Made by a program: the position numbers and the translations under genes | The notes under the pieces: generated by a model | What the model was told of the DNA's origin: nothing | Databases searched by the model: none | Seen by the model: only the letters and a program-made list of their open reading frames with translations | Shown here: positions 25,839-34,657 of the stretch, piece after piece | Layout: each line of letters starts with the position of its first letter | How positions within the stretch are numbered: the stretch's first letter is position 1 | DNA from: Candidatus Adlerbacteria bacterium | GTDB taxonomy: Bacteria > Patescibacteriota > Minisyncoccia > Phycocordibacterales > SBAW01 | Assembly (NCBI GenBank): GCA_903878285.1 | Contig: CAIRHB010000033.1 | Location: forward strand, 1-40,117 | Reading direction: 5' to 3' | DNA: 40,117 bases

Positions 25839-27108
25839 GTTTGTGTGTGCGATGCTTGGTAAAGTAGAACCCTCCGGCGACAAGAACGACCAGCAAAACG
25901 ATTACCGACACAACCGGCACCCAGGGGATGCTCGAGGGTGTGTTGCGCGTCAACTCACCGCTCGCCAATATGCTCCCATTTGCTGCAATGAGATGCACGA
26001 CAAGGTGTGGATTGGTGCAGTTGTGCGTCACCGCGAGCGTAATATGCACCTGCATATTCTCAGGTAGTGCACTCGTAACCGGCGTGACGCAAGCGACTGA
26101 ACCGCTTTCAAGTGAAATCGACAGTTTAGTAGCAGACGGTGTCGAAGAACCTGCTCGCGATCCTGAAAAACCGTCTGCAGACGGTGCCCACAGGAACGAA
26201 GCTAGCGCGTTGCTGCCTAGTGCGTAGTAGTCCTTGTCGAGCGTAATGGTCTGGATAGTGGCACTGGAGCCTTGGATCACGTAGTGTGCGTCGACAACAT
26301 TAGAGGTCTGCGTACCCGCGAGTGACACGAGCACATCGTAGGCTTGTGCATCAGCAGCCTTAGGGAGGGTAAGGGTGACAGTCTTTGTCTCATTTGCCTG
26401 CAAAATAAATGATGTTGTATCTCCCCCACTCGCAGCAACCACGTTGCCGTACGGAGAGCGGTAGTGCGTCTCGTACGTTGGGGTGAGCGTCACCGGATTC
26501 GACGAGTGGTTTGCTGCACTGCAGGAAAGAGTAAGCGTCTCTGTCGGCTTAATGTCGACCCCCTGCAACAAGGTGTACACATTCTTTACCCCCTGTATCT
26601 GCAGATTACATGAGCTAGCCACCAGCTCAACACCGCTTGCGCCAGCAGCAAACGTTACCTGCCCCACATTTGCGATCGCGAGCGGAAACCCAGTGTCAGT
26701 TTTGCTTTGCAGATATACCTCGTAGGTGCCCTGAGCACTTGCTGGGGCGGTATAGGCGATATTCTTATGAACAGTTGCATTCTCTCCAAGGTATACCTCA
26801 TCTGAGTAGACGTACTCGTCTGCAATGTATTGCGTCTTAGAGTTTGGGTTGATGAGCTGCACACTGTAGCGCACATGCGGCTGTATACCAACACGATTGG
26901 TGAAATCGAACGAAATAGACAGGGCGTGATCGTGCTGTGCGGTGATCGCCGCGTTTTGGATATTGACTGTAGCGAGAACGGTAGCTGGCTGAGTGGTAGG
27001 CGCAGGCGCACGAGTAGCTGCATGCACAGACACAGAAGAGAAAAGACCAAACACTAATAAAGCCGCCGCAACTCCACTACAAAACTTCGATAGAGTTTTT
27101 ATATTCAT
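25831..27108 (-). CDS. Membrane-anchored surface protein with Ig-like domains
   Basis: 425 residues from MNIKTLSKFC. Signal peptide (GVAAALLVFGLFSSVSVHA), an ectodomain of beta-sandwich character with repeats around DFTNRVGIQPHVRYSVQLI and TLTLPKAADAQAYDVLVSL, a few Cys, and a C-terminal transmembrane helix (VPVVSVIVLLVVLVAGGFYF) with a basic tail (TKHRTHKHV). It is thus the only member of the surface cluster with an obvious membrane anchor, placed between two large secreted paralogs. It may hold them at the membrane; this is inference. A TATACA box (27115-27120) ends six bases before the start. Confidence 0.75.
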   Translation of the reverse strand: MNIKTLSKFCSGVAAALLVFGLFSSVSVHAATRAPAPTTQPATVLATVNIQNAAITAQHDHALSISFDFTNRVGIQPHVRYSVQLINPNSKTQYIADEYVYSDEVYLGENATVHKNIAYTAPASAQGTYEVYLQSKTDTGFPLAIANVGQVTFAAGASGVELVASSCNLQIQGVKNVYTLLQGVDIKPTETLTLSCSAANHSSNPVTLTPTYETHYRSPYGNVVAASGGDTTSFILQANETKTVTLTLPKAADAQAYDVLVSLAGTQTSNVVDAHYVIQGSSATIQTITLDKDYYALGSNALASFLWAPSADGFSGSRAGSSTPSATKLSISLESGSVACVTPVTSALPENMQVHITLAVTHNCTNPHLVVHLIAANGSILASGELTRNTPSSIPWVPVVSVIVLLVVLVAGGFYFTKHRTHKHV

Positions 27109-27114
27109 ATGTAA

Positions 27115-27120
27115 TGTATA
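27115..27120 (-). promoter_or_regulatory. Possible -10 box of the anchored surface protein
   Basis: TATACA (minus) ending six bases before the ATG at 27108. The last base departs from the consensus T. Confidence 0.45.
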
Positions 27121-27171
27121 CCTAGTATTAGAACATGGAATTCTGTGCACAAAGATGGTTATCCACACCGT

Positions 27172-29958
27172 TCATCGTTCTTGATAGGTTGGAATAAGCC
27201 CCACATTGGTACTTGCAGAGATCACTTGCCCATTGAGACCCAAGCAGGAAAGCGTATATACTGCCTGCCCGTACAATGCAGCGGTCGTAACACTTTGTGG
27301 TGTGATGGTGCCGGTAGTGCCGGCACCAGGTACTATTTGTGACGAACTCAGTCCATAACCCGCGAGCGTACAACTGGCAACATAGGTTGCCGACCAGGTA
27401 ATCGTGCTCGATTTACCCGGAGACACGCGTGCAGGAGAGGCACCAAAAGTGGCAATCGACGGCGCTGCGCAGACACTGTTACTGGGCGCAACGGCCGAAC
27501 ACACTCCGCTGCAATATTGCCCCGTGGTGTACATACCACAGGTGTTTACTGCAATACACTGACCTGAACACGCTGCTGCTGCGGGCGCAATAACCATCAA
27601 ACCGGTTCCCAGAAGACCGGAGATGGTATCGTTACCCGTTTGATATACGGAGAAAGAATAGTTCCCTTCAACGGAGATGGGTACCGATTGTGTTGGATCT
27701 GCAGGCGCGCTCGTGGCAATCGCAGCCGTCGTACTGCTCGGGTTTGTCTCAAACACATCCACCGTCTTAGCATATGCCGAGCCATCGGCGTTGGTAATCT
27801 TCCAGTACAGCGATGCATTGCAGCTACCGCCACCAATCGGCAACGTACAAGGAGTTGCGGTGACCGTGGACAACGACGGACTCACGGTGATAGCCGTCCA
27901 AGGACCGCAGTTGTTACTGCTGTTTGTCTCGGTGATAGTACTGAACGAGCTTGCACTGTTCTTGTTTGCACAGACACGCAGGTAGTATGTCCCCGCAGCG
28001 GGAAACGCGTATACGAGAGACGCCGTACTTGAACCGCCATTCGCAGACAATGATCCGGTCGTCGTAGACACACCCACATCTGACACTGAAACCCCATTAC
28101 CATTTCCATCAAGCGATACCGCCGTTTGAAACAGGTTAGCAAAACCAGTGGCGCTCGTTGCCGCAAGACCCGTATTGCTCACCGCCGCAGAGAAGGTGGT
28201 CGACTCGTTGGCGCCTGCCACCGTTGGCGTCACAACACTCGCAGTGAGATCAGGAGTAGGAGCAGGACAGATAAACTGACTGAGGCTCGTCCACGCACTC
28301 CATGTCGTACTGTCCCCTGCTGCAACTTCCCACCCATATGTCCCACCAGGAGTAGTGGGTATGCCGGATATCGTAGTTGCCCCAGCAACCACCTTGGTGC
28401 ACCAACCGCTCGCAGAGACCCAACCCACCGGACAGGAAGTAATCGGGAGAGTAATAACCACCGCATAATTTGTGGCACCTAGCTCAGGGTTCCATGAGAG
28501 CACCGCAGAAGAGCCGTTAGCGGCGCAGACGCCGAGGAGGTTGGTGGGTGGCGTCAAACTAGCTGGAGGGCTGACGGTGACGCTATTTGTGCACGTTGCT
28601 GTCGACGAGACTCCGTTGGATGTTACTGTTACCTGCGCGGTCGCTGTGCCTGTGGTGTTGTAGGTTGCAGAAATACTTTGTGTTGCGCCGGCAACACCCT
28701 GAGAACCGCTCCAAGCATAGGCATAGGCGCCGTTGCCGCCAGAAGGTATCGCTGTCCAAGTGACCGAGCCTCCCACAGTGACTGCCGATGGAGAAGCAAC
28801 GCAGGAGACGGTCGGCGTTGGAGCGGCAATGGTCACAGTGTTTGATAGTGCAAGCAAATTGGTTGTGCTGCCATGATTGTATACGTAATACACAAACGAC
28901 CCTGGAGTCGTTGCAGCGACTGGAGAGTTGGTGGCGTTCGCGACAGAGCCGGCGGCAGGCGACACTTCAGTAAGGGATGTCGGCGACGATGCTGGGGCTA
29001 CGTATATGTCAACTAAAGTATTGGCGGTATGTGCAGACGTCCAGGTAAGCAACGCGTTGCAGGTGCCACCTGTTCCTGCAGTAAGGGTGCATCCCGTGCC
29101 CGAGATCGTCGCCGTCGGCTGCCCAGAGATACTAACAGACACCGTTGCAGAGCTTGTCGCAGTACCGCCCGGACCGGTGCAGGTGATGCCATACTGGGTT
29201 ACTTGCGTAGGAGAGACCGAAACACCCGACCCATTTGCGGTCGCGCCGCCAGTGCTAAAACCGCTTCCGACACAGGAGGTTGTGTTGGTACTTGCCCAGG
29301 TGAGCGCTGTAGTACCACCCTGTGTCGTGATGGTGCCAGGGGTCGCGGTGAGTGTAACAGTTGGCAGTGATGAGACTACAGAAAAAGGAAAGTCGTAGGT
29401 AGTGGTGGCAGTAGAGATGCTTGGGTTAGCAAGACACGTAATAAGACTACCTCCGGCAGCAAAACAAGCACTAAAAGGGTCAGCAACGGTGAACGACTGC
29501 CCAGTGCCTACAAAGTGCATAGCGTATGACCCTGCTGTCGGAGGAGCAACAAAGGACGCCGACCCCGAAGAGGGCGTGCCGTAGTTGGTAAAGACGCCGT
29601 TAGTCTCGACAATCTGTGGTAATGCGTTTACTAGTGTTTTTAGTACCGAAGGAGCGGCGCTCGTATTTGCAGTAATGGTGGCAGAAAAACCTTCGCCGCC
29701 AGCGTAGTTGGCACACACGTTCGACTGCACCGCACCAGATGCGTTGATAGTCTCGCCGGCGTTATAGGTGCTTTTGTTTAAATTGACCGTATACAAATAA
29801 GCGCAGCTATTCCAGCCTTGTGCAGAGGTTACATTCCCACCTAGACAAAACGTATCTGCCTTCGCTACAAAGAAGGGCGCAAACAACGCCACAGCAATCG
29901 CAAAGACAGCCAAGAAAAATCGGCAGTGTGCAACTTCAGGGACGAGAGTGCCGTCCAT
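27172..29958 (-). CDS. Secreted Ig-like surface protein 2 (paralog of protein 1)
   Basis: 928 residues. Signal peptide (FFLAVFAIAVALFAPFFVAKA), then the same N-terminal module as the protein at 23736 (FCLGGNVTSAQGWNSCAYLY, VQSNVCANYAGG, SYAMHFVGTGQSF), an Ig-like domain (VTLTATPGTITTQGGTTALTW), PKD-like and fibronectin-like segments (SVTWTAIPSGGNGAY, NLLGVCAANGSSAVLSW), a CARDB-like domain (AAVSNTGLAA ... TYYLRVCANKNS ... ETNSSNNC) and a final Cys-rich plus Ig-like module ending GLIPTYQER. Large, Thr/Ser/Gly-rich and expected outside the cell. A TAGATA box four bases upstream is a weak promoter. Confidence 0.8.
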   Translation of the reverse strand: MDGTLVPEVAHCRFFLAVFAIAVALFAPFFVAKADTFCLGGNVTSAQGWNSCAYLYTVNLNKSTYNAGETINASGAVQSNVCANYAGGEGFSATITANTSAAPSVLKTLVNALPQIVETNGVFTNYGTPSSGSASFVAPPTAGSYAMHFVGTGQSFTVADPFSACFAAGGSLITCLANPSISTATTTYDFPFSVVSSLPTVTLTATPGTITTQGGTTALTWASTNTTSCVGSGFSTGGATANGSGVSVSPTQVTQYGITCTGPGGTATSSATVSVSISGQPTATISGTGCTLTAGTGGTCNALLTWTSAHTANTLVDIYVAPASSPTSLTEVSPAAGSVANATNSPVAATTPGSFVYYVYNHGSTTNLLALSNTVTIAAPTPTVSCVASPSAVTVGGSVTWTAIPSGGNGAYAYAWSGSQGVAGATQSISATYNTTGTATAQVTVTSNGVSSTATCTNSVTVSPPASLTPPTNLLGVCAANGSSAVLSWNPELGATNYAVVITLPITSCPVGWVSASGWCTKVVAGATTISGIPTTPGGTYGWEVAAGDSTTWSAWTSLSQFICPAPTPDLTASVVTPTVAGANESTTFSAAVSNTGLAATSATGFANLFQTAVSLDGNGNGVSVSDVGVSTTTGSLSANGGSSTASLVYAFPAAGTYYLRVCANKNSASSFSTITETNSSNNCGPWTAITVSPSLSTVTATPCTLPIGGGSCNASLYWKITNADGSAYAKTVDVFETNPSSTTAAIATSAPADPTQSVPISVEGNYSFSVYQTGNDTISGLLGTGLMVIAPAAAACSGQCIAVNTCGMYTTGQYCSGVCSAVAPSNSVCAAPSIATFGASPARVSPGKSSTITWSATYVASCTLAGYGLSSSQIVPGAGTTGTITPQSVTTAALYGQAVYTLSCLGLNGQVISASTNVGLIPTYQER

Positions 29959-30025
29959 AATATATCTACATTACAGCACAGTAATGAGCGTCTCGATCTA
30001 CTTATCCCCAGATGGACATGGACGT

Positions 30026-32095
30026 CTAATACTCGCGGTATATCGGGAACACACCGATAGTTGTCGTCTGCGAGGTATTCTTTCCACCATTTCCAGCACA
30101 GTTGAGTGTGTAATCGGCCTTCCCAACCAACGCTGGCGTGGAGAAATTCTGTGTCGAGATGTTCCCGTTATTGTCGCTGGACACCGGCTGTGGCGACGAG
30201 ATACCGTAGCCAGAGAGCGTGCAGCGCGTCACAAACGATGCCGACCAGGTGACCGTGCCGCTTCCACCTGATTTCACCCGCGACGGAGAGGTGATAAGCG
30301 TCTGTATCGCTGGATCGCAGATTGTGTCTGGTGGAGCCACGGCGGTGTTTATCGTGCCAACTGCTGCGTTGTAACAACTGCCATCACACTGGTAAGTCCC
30401 CGCGTTGTGTATGCCGCAGTCATTTGCTGGCGTCGTACAAACAGTACCAGCGTTAAGAGAACAGACGGACACAGACGTCCATGAAGCGCTGCAGTTGTTG
30501 GTATAATTTGACTCAGCGAGCGTGTTGCTGTTAGTCGAATCGGTGTTTGCACAGGCGCGGACATAGTAGGTGCCCGTTGCGGTTGGCGTATATGAAACAC
30601 TCGCCGTAGTGTTACCTCCCGCTCCAAGCGAGCTTGTAATCGAAGTCTGGACATTTGTTGCAATCGCGGCAAAACTGCCTGGGATACTGCCCGGGTTTAT
30701 CTCAAACAAAACGGGGAAACTGCCCGCGGTTGCTGCAACGCCGCTATTGCTGACTACCGCAGAAAAAGTTGCAGGGTTGTTAATCGAGACCGTGCTGTAG
30801 GTAACATTTCCCGCAGTGAGGTCGACCGGGCACGCGGATATAAAGCTCGACGCTGTGCTCGGGCTGTTGCCGCTGCCGTTGATGGCAATCACGCTCCAGG
30901 TGTACCCGGTACACGACGCGGTGGCAATACCAGCAATCGACGCGCCGACGGACGTGGTGGTACAGCCACCACTGCCATTTGCAGTCCACCCGATCGGGCA
31001 GGTGGCGAAGGGAGACATCATTACCGCGTACGAGGTCGCCCCCGGCCCCGACCAGCTAAGCGACGAGGTGAGTCCGTCTGCAGAAGAAGACCCAGACAAC
31101 CCCGTTGGTGCCGCAGGAGGACCAGCAACCACGGTTACATTGCTCAATGTTGAATCTCCTGACGAGTTAAAGCAGGTGACCGTATACGTTTGCGAACCCG
31201 TCGGCGTCACTGCTGCAGAGCCGCTCACTGCCGTACTACTGTTGAACGTGTTCGAACAGGACACCGAGTTGGTGCTAGCCCACGTGAGCGTCGAAGAGCC
31301 ACCACCACCGACCACCGGGGGCGACGCGGTTAGTGTCACCACAGGAGGCATGGGGTATACATTCACCGTCAAATAGGTGCTCGCCGAGCCGCCGGTCTTG
31401 GCGCACGTCGTGGTGTAGGTGGTCGATACGCTTGGTGTAAGGTTAACGGTGCCACTCACTGGGCTGCCGGAGCCGGTACTAAAGTTGGTGCCAGTACAGG
31501 TCGTCGCGCCGGTGCCACTCCACGTGATCGCAACCACCTGTCCGTTATATACCGACGAGTAGCTACTGTTCATACTAATGGAGATCCCATTAACCATCGT
31601 GAAGGTCGAGCCACTACTCGACGAGTAGCTATACGATGTTGGCGCAGCGCTCACGGTAACCGCCACCCAGGCACCGCAGTTGTTGGTAGTATTCGACTCG
31701 GCAATCGCGTTGTTGTTGCCAGTGTCGGTGTTCGCACACGCGCGCACGTAGTATGTACCGGCCGAAGAGGTTGCGTAAGTTGCGTTGATGGTGTTGTGCG
31801 CACCCGATGCTGCAAGTGCCGCGTTGGTGACTGCAATTTTGACTGCGATCGCGGCAAATGATGCTGGATTGTTGGTGGCGTTTATTTCAAACAACACAGG
31901 AAAGCTGCTCCCGGTCGCAGCGCTGCCCGAGTTGGTGATTGTAGCAACCAGCGTTGTCGCAACACCGGCGGTCGTGGCCGAAGGCGTCACCGAGCTCGCG
32001 GTAAGGTCGGGAGTCGCCGCATACACCTGCGCACCATATCCAAAAAACAGTCCCGTCGCGATTACCAGTATATGTGCTAATCGCCACGCTTTCAT
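30026..32095 (-). CDS. Secreted surface protein 3 with CARDB and Ig-like domains
   Basis: 689 residues. Signal peptide (LAHILVIATGLFFGYGAQVYA). Two CARDB-like domains occur (TITNSGSAATGSSFPVLFEI ... TYYVRACANTDTGNNN ... AESNTTNNC, repeated near residue 450-550), with two Ig-like domains (ITWSGTGATTCTG, LTASPPVVGGGGSSTLTWAS) and a fibronectin-like segment between them. The end is a Cys-rich module (CSLNAGTVCTTPANDCGIHN) and an Ig-like domain closing with FPIYREY, homologous to the ends of the proteins at 23736 and 27172. Its ATG overlaps the dehydrogenase stop by 4 bases (ATGA), so the two are translationally coupled. Confidence 0.8.
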   Translation of the reverse strand: MKAWRLAHILVIATGLFFGYGAQVYAATPDLTASSVTPSATTAGVATTLVATITNSGSAATGSSFPVLFEINATNNPASFAAIAVKIAVTNAALAASGAHNTINATYATSSAGTYYVRACANTDTGNNNAIAESNTTNNCGAWVAVTVSAAPTSYSYSSSSGSTFTMVNGISISMNSSYSSVYNGQVVAITWSGTGATTCTGTNFSTGSGSPVSGTVNLTPSVSTTYTTTCAKTGGSASTYLTVNVYPMPPVVTLTASPPVVGGGGSSTLTWASTNSVSCSNTFNSSTAVSGSAAVTPTGSQTYTVTCFNSSGDSTLSNVTVVAGPPAAPTGLSGSSSADGLTSSLSWSGPGATSYAVMMSPFATCPIGWTANGSGGCTTTSVGASIAGIATASCTGYTWSVIAINGSGNSPSTASSFISACPVDLTAGNVTYSTVSINNPATFSAVVSNSGVAATAGSFPVLFEINPGSIPGSFAAIATNVQTSITSSLGAGGNTTASVSYTPTATGTYYVRACANTDSTNSNTLAESNYTNNCSASWTSVSVCSLNAGTVCTTPANDCGIHNAGTYQCDGSCYNAAVGTINTAVAPPDTICDPAIQTLITSPSRVKSGGSGTVTWSASFVTRCTLSGYGISSPQPVSSDNNGNISTQNFSTPALVGKADYTLNCAGNGGKNTSQTTTIGVFPIYREY

Positions 32096-33096
32096 ATAAT
32101 CGTATTTTTTGGTGTCCCATCCGCAAAACTTTGCAGTGAGTCAATGGTTGTATCGAGGATACGATGTACCGCCTCGTCGGTGTTAAATGCGACATGCGGT
32201 GTGATGATGACGCGCGGATGCGCCAAGAGCGCGTGGTTTTCGAGCAAGGTACGTAGCTCGTCCTCTTTTGGATGTGCGGTACCGAGGAGCTGCAATTCAT
32301 CATCCATCATTCCCTCTTCCTCAAGGACATCAAGCCCTGCGCCTGCGATGGTGCCGTCATCAAGCGCGCGCAGAAGAGCGTCGGTGTCGATAACCGCGCC
32401 GCGCGCAGTGTTGATGATATAGGCACCTTTTTTAATCTGTGCGAATGCGGCAGCGTTGATGAGGTGGTGTGTGCTCGGCAAGTACGGCACATGCAGCGAG
32501 ATAATATCTGAGCCTGCCAACAACTCGGGCAGCGAGACATAGGTCGCGCCGTAGTCGCTGACCAGCGAGGCATTTTGATGCTCATCGGTCGCGAGCACTT
32601 TCATACCAAAACCGTGTGCAATACGCGCCGCATGTGCGCCAATGCGCCCCGTGCCAACGATGCCGATGGTTTTACTGCACAAGTCGAAACCGCGCAGGTT
32701 GTCCTGGGCGAATGAATGTCCTTGCGAGACGCGCTCTTTTGCATCAACCACTTTGCGGGACAACGCGAGCAAAAGCGCAAAGACAAACTCCGCAACCGTC
32801 GGCGCGCCATAACCTGGCACCGTCGCGACGGCAACCCCACGAGCTTTTGCCTCGGCGATGTCGATATGGTCGTAGCCGGTCGAACGGGTCGCGATCAGCT
32901 TGAGATTAGGAAATCGGTCGAGCACAGCCTTGGTCACTGGGCTGTCGACGAATACGGAAATCGCGTCGACCGACAGGTCGGGCGCACTGGTGTCTGCGAT
33001 ACTCCCACCGGAGCGAAACACCACCTCCTGCCCTGCCAACTTTGCTGTGACATACTGCTCCTCCCACGACTCTTTGCTGTAAAAAATAATCTTCAT
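32092..33096 (-). CDS. D-2-hydroxyacid dehydrogenase (D-lactate dehydrogenase-like)
   Basis: 334 residues of the D-isomer-specific 2-hydroxyacid dehydrogenase family. NAD-binding motif GIVGTGRIGAHAARI, catalytic Arg in INTARGAVIDT, Glu in LDVLEEE and His in ITPHVAFNT are all present, and DHIDIAEAKARGV is typical of the substrate domain. It would reduce pyruvate (or another 2-keto acid) with NADH, regenerating NAD+. D-lactate is the likely product given its placement after phosphoglycerate mutase, pyruvate kinase and enolase. Downstream gene overlaps by ATGA. No Shine-Dalgarno motif is seen before its ATG. Confidence 0.92.
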   Translation of the reverse strand: MKIIFYSKESWEEQYVTAKLAGQEVVFRSGGSIADTSAPDLSVDAISVFVDSPVTKAVLDRFPNLKLIATRSTGYDHIDIAEAKARGVAVATVPGYGAPTVAEFVFALLLALSRKVVDAKERVSQGHSFAQDNLRGFDLCSKTIGIVGTGRIGAHAARIAHGFGMKVLATDEHQNASLVSDYGATYVSLPELLAGSDIISLHVPYLPSTHHLINAAAFAQIKKGAYIINTARGAVIDTDALLRALDDGTIAGAGLDVLEEEGMMDDELQLLGTAHPKEDELRTLLENHALLAHPRVIITPHVAFNTDEAVHRILDTTIDSLQSFADGTPKNTII

Positions 33097-33118
33097 GATT
33101 TGGGTAGTTAACCATTAC

Positions 33119-33751
33119 TTACGCATTTACCTGCGAAGACACTTGCCGCACCTCTTTGGTGAGCGAATGTCCCTGCTCATCGAGCGTGTAGATAATAATA
33201 CCACCAAACAGCATCTCGACCTTTGGCGCATCCTCGTGCGGAATCTGTTCAATATATATCTCAAGTGCCCGCAAGGCGTTACCATGCGAGACAATGAGCA
33301 CGTTCTTACCCTCGCGAAGGCGCGGCAGCACATCTTCGACAAAGTGTGGCACCGCACGTTCGTAGACCATTTTGAGTGTCTCGCCACCGGGTACTGGGCA
33401 GTCCCAGTCGCGGCGGACGCAGTTAAATTTTTCCTCGCCGAGAATCTGCTCCATCTCCCACTTGTTTTTGCCGGTATAATCACCATAGTCGCGCTCGTTA
33501 AACGCTGCATCGTACTCGACCGGAATATTCTTCGTATTGCGCCCCTCAAGCATGCATGAAAGTGTCTCGATGGCACGCACCTGCATCGACGCAAACGCGC
33601 AGTCGATGCGGATGTCTTTAATCAAATCCCCCATCTCTTGCGATTTTTGGAACCCGTAGACGGTCAGGTGCGAGTCGTGCGCACCGGTCCAGCGACCCTC
33701 TTTATTCCACTCCGACTCGTGATGTCGGGCTATCAGTAGTGTTCCCATCAT
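33119..33751 (-). CDS. gpmA: Phosphoglycerate mutase, 2,3-BPG-dependent type
   Basis: Interconverts 3- and 2-phosphoglycerate in glycolysis. 210 residues, smaller than E. coli GpmA (250). The histidine-phosphatase motif reads LLIARHHESEWNKEGRWTG, so the usual RHG is RHH. Other active-site elements are kept: NERDYGDYTGKNK, RRDWD and the second catalytic His in SHGNALRALE. The loop before RR is shortened. Two ATGs (33751, 33748) are possible; TATATT at 33754-33759 lies five bases before the second. It lies 22 bases ahead of the dehydrogenase and 48 behind pyruvate kinase. Confidence 0.85.
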   Translation of the reverse strand: MMGTLLIARHHESEWNKEGRWTGAHDSHLTVYGFQKSQEMGDLIKDIRIDCAFASMQVRAIETLSCMLEGRNTKNIPVEYDAAFNERDYGDYTGKNKWEMEQILGEEKFNCVRRDWDCPVPGGETLKMVYERAVPHFVEDVLPRLREGKNVLIVSHGNALRALEIYIEQIPHEDAPKVEMLFGGIIIYTLDEQGHSLTKEVRQVSSQVNA

Positions 33752-33799
33752 ATAATATATAAGTATACAGGACTATGATGATCTGTCGCCAAGAATCAA

Positions 33800-34615
33800 T
33801 TATAGCGCATGCAGACCTACCACCCCCTCGTGTCGCTCGGTCGCCTCGATGATGCGACGCATCGCCTCGACTGCCTCGACCGGGTACTTGCCCACCGCGG
33901 TCTCATCCGAGAGCATCACCACGTCGGAGCCGTGCGCGACCGCATACTCGACGTCGGTCACTTCGGCACGCGACGGCGTCGGATGGTCGATCATAGAGAA
34001 AAGCATTTGCGTGGCAGTAATCACCGGCTTGCCTGCAGTACGCGTACGCGCCAATATATCGGCCTCAATAAAGGGGATTTCCTCGAGCGGCACCTCATTC
34101 CCAAGGTCACCACGGGCAATCATAATCGCATCCGACGCGGCGATAATCGCGTCGATGTGCTCGAGCGCAACCTTGCGCTCGATCTTGGCGATAATCTTCT
34201 GCGAGCCGCCAGCCTCTGCCACTATGCGGCGACACAGAACCACATCGGTAGCAGAGCCGACGAACGACAGCGCGAGATATTCCAGCTGCTGCGCTGCACC
34301 AAACTCGATTGATTTCTTGTCCTGCTCGGTGAGCGCCGCGCCCGCCTGGTCGTAGGTGTGCCCGACCGTCTCCTGTACACGAGGCCCCGGCAAGTCTTGA
34401 ATGATAGGAATTTTCTTGCCGACCGAGGCAGCAACTTCGCGGATCATCGCCACCTGCTGTGCGCGCTCGTCGAGCCCACCCCATGCGAAGTTGAGCCGCA
34501 CCACGTCGAGCCCCGCCGCCACCATCGCCGAAAATACCTCGCGCGAGTTGGACGCGGGACCAAGCGTCGCGATGATTTGTGCTCTATTCTTTTGAGTCTC
34601 TGATTGTGTAGTCAT
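33800..34615 (-). CDS. pyk: Pyruvate kinase, minimal form
   Basis: Transfers phosphate from PEP to ADP. 271 residues against about 470 in typical enzymes. The catalytic TIM barrel is visible: IIATLGPASN, VVRLNFAWGG, IIQDLPGPRVQE, KIIAKIERKVA (catalytic Lys), MIARGDLGNEVPLEEIP (metal-binding Glu/Asp), KPVITATQML and SDETAVGKYPVEAVEAM. The B-domain lid (about 100 residues) is absent, the chain passing directly from QETVGHTYDQAGAAL to LTEQDKK, and the C-terminal allosteric domain is missing. Ser of the N-x-S-H-G K+-site motif is Ala and the following Thr position is Leu, suggesting K+-independence. Downstream of enolase by 42 bases. Confidence 0.88.
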   Translation of the reverse strand: MTTQSETQKNRAQIIATLGPASNSREVFSAMVAAGLDVVRLNFAWGGLDERAQQVAMIREVAASVGKKIPIIQDLPGPRVQETVGHTYDQAGAALTEQDKKSIEFGAAQQLEYLALSFVGSATDVVLCRRIVAEAGGSQKIIAKIERKVALEHIDAIIAASDAIMIARGDLGNEVPLEEIPFIEADILARTRTAGKPVITATQMLFSMIDHPTPSRAEVTDVEYAVAHGSDVVMLSDETAVGKYPVEAVEAMRRIIEATERHEGVVGLHAL

Positions 34616-34657
34616 GCTGTATTGTTATTACTGTACCTGTTCTTAAGTCCTCCGACA

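Noticed and set aside
23736-29958. CRISPR or other short-repeat array in the surface genes
   Set aside because: The repeated DNA comes from protein domain repeats with variable spacing and is not a regular repeat-spacer array.
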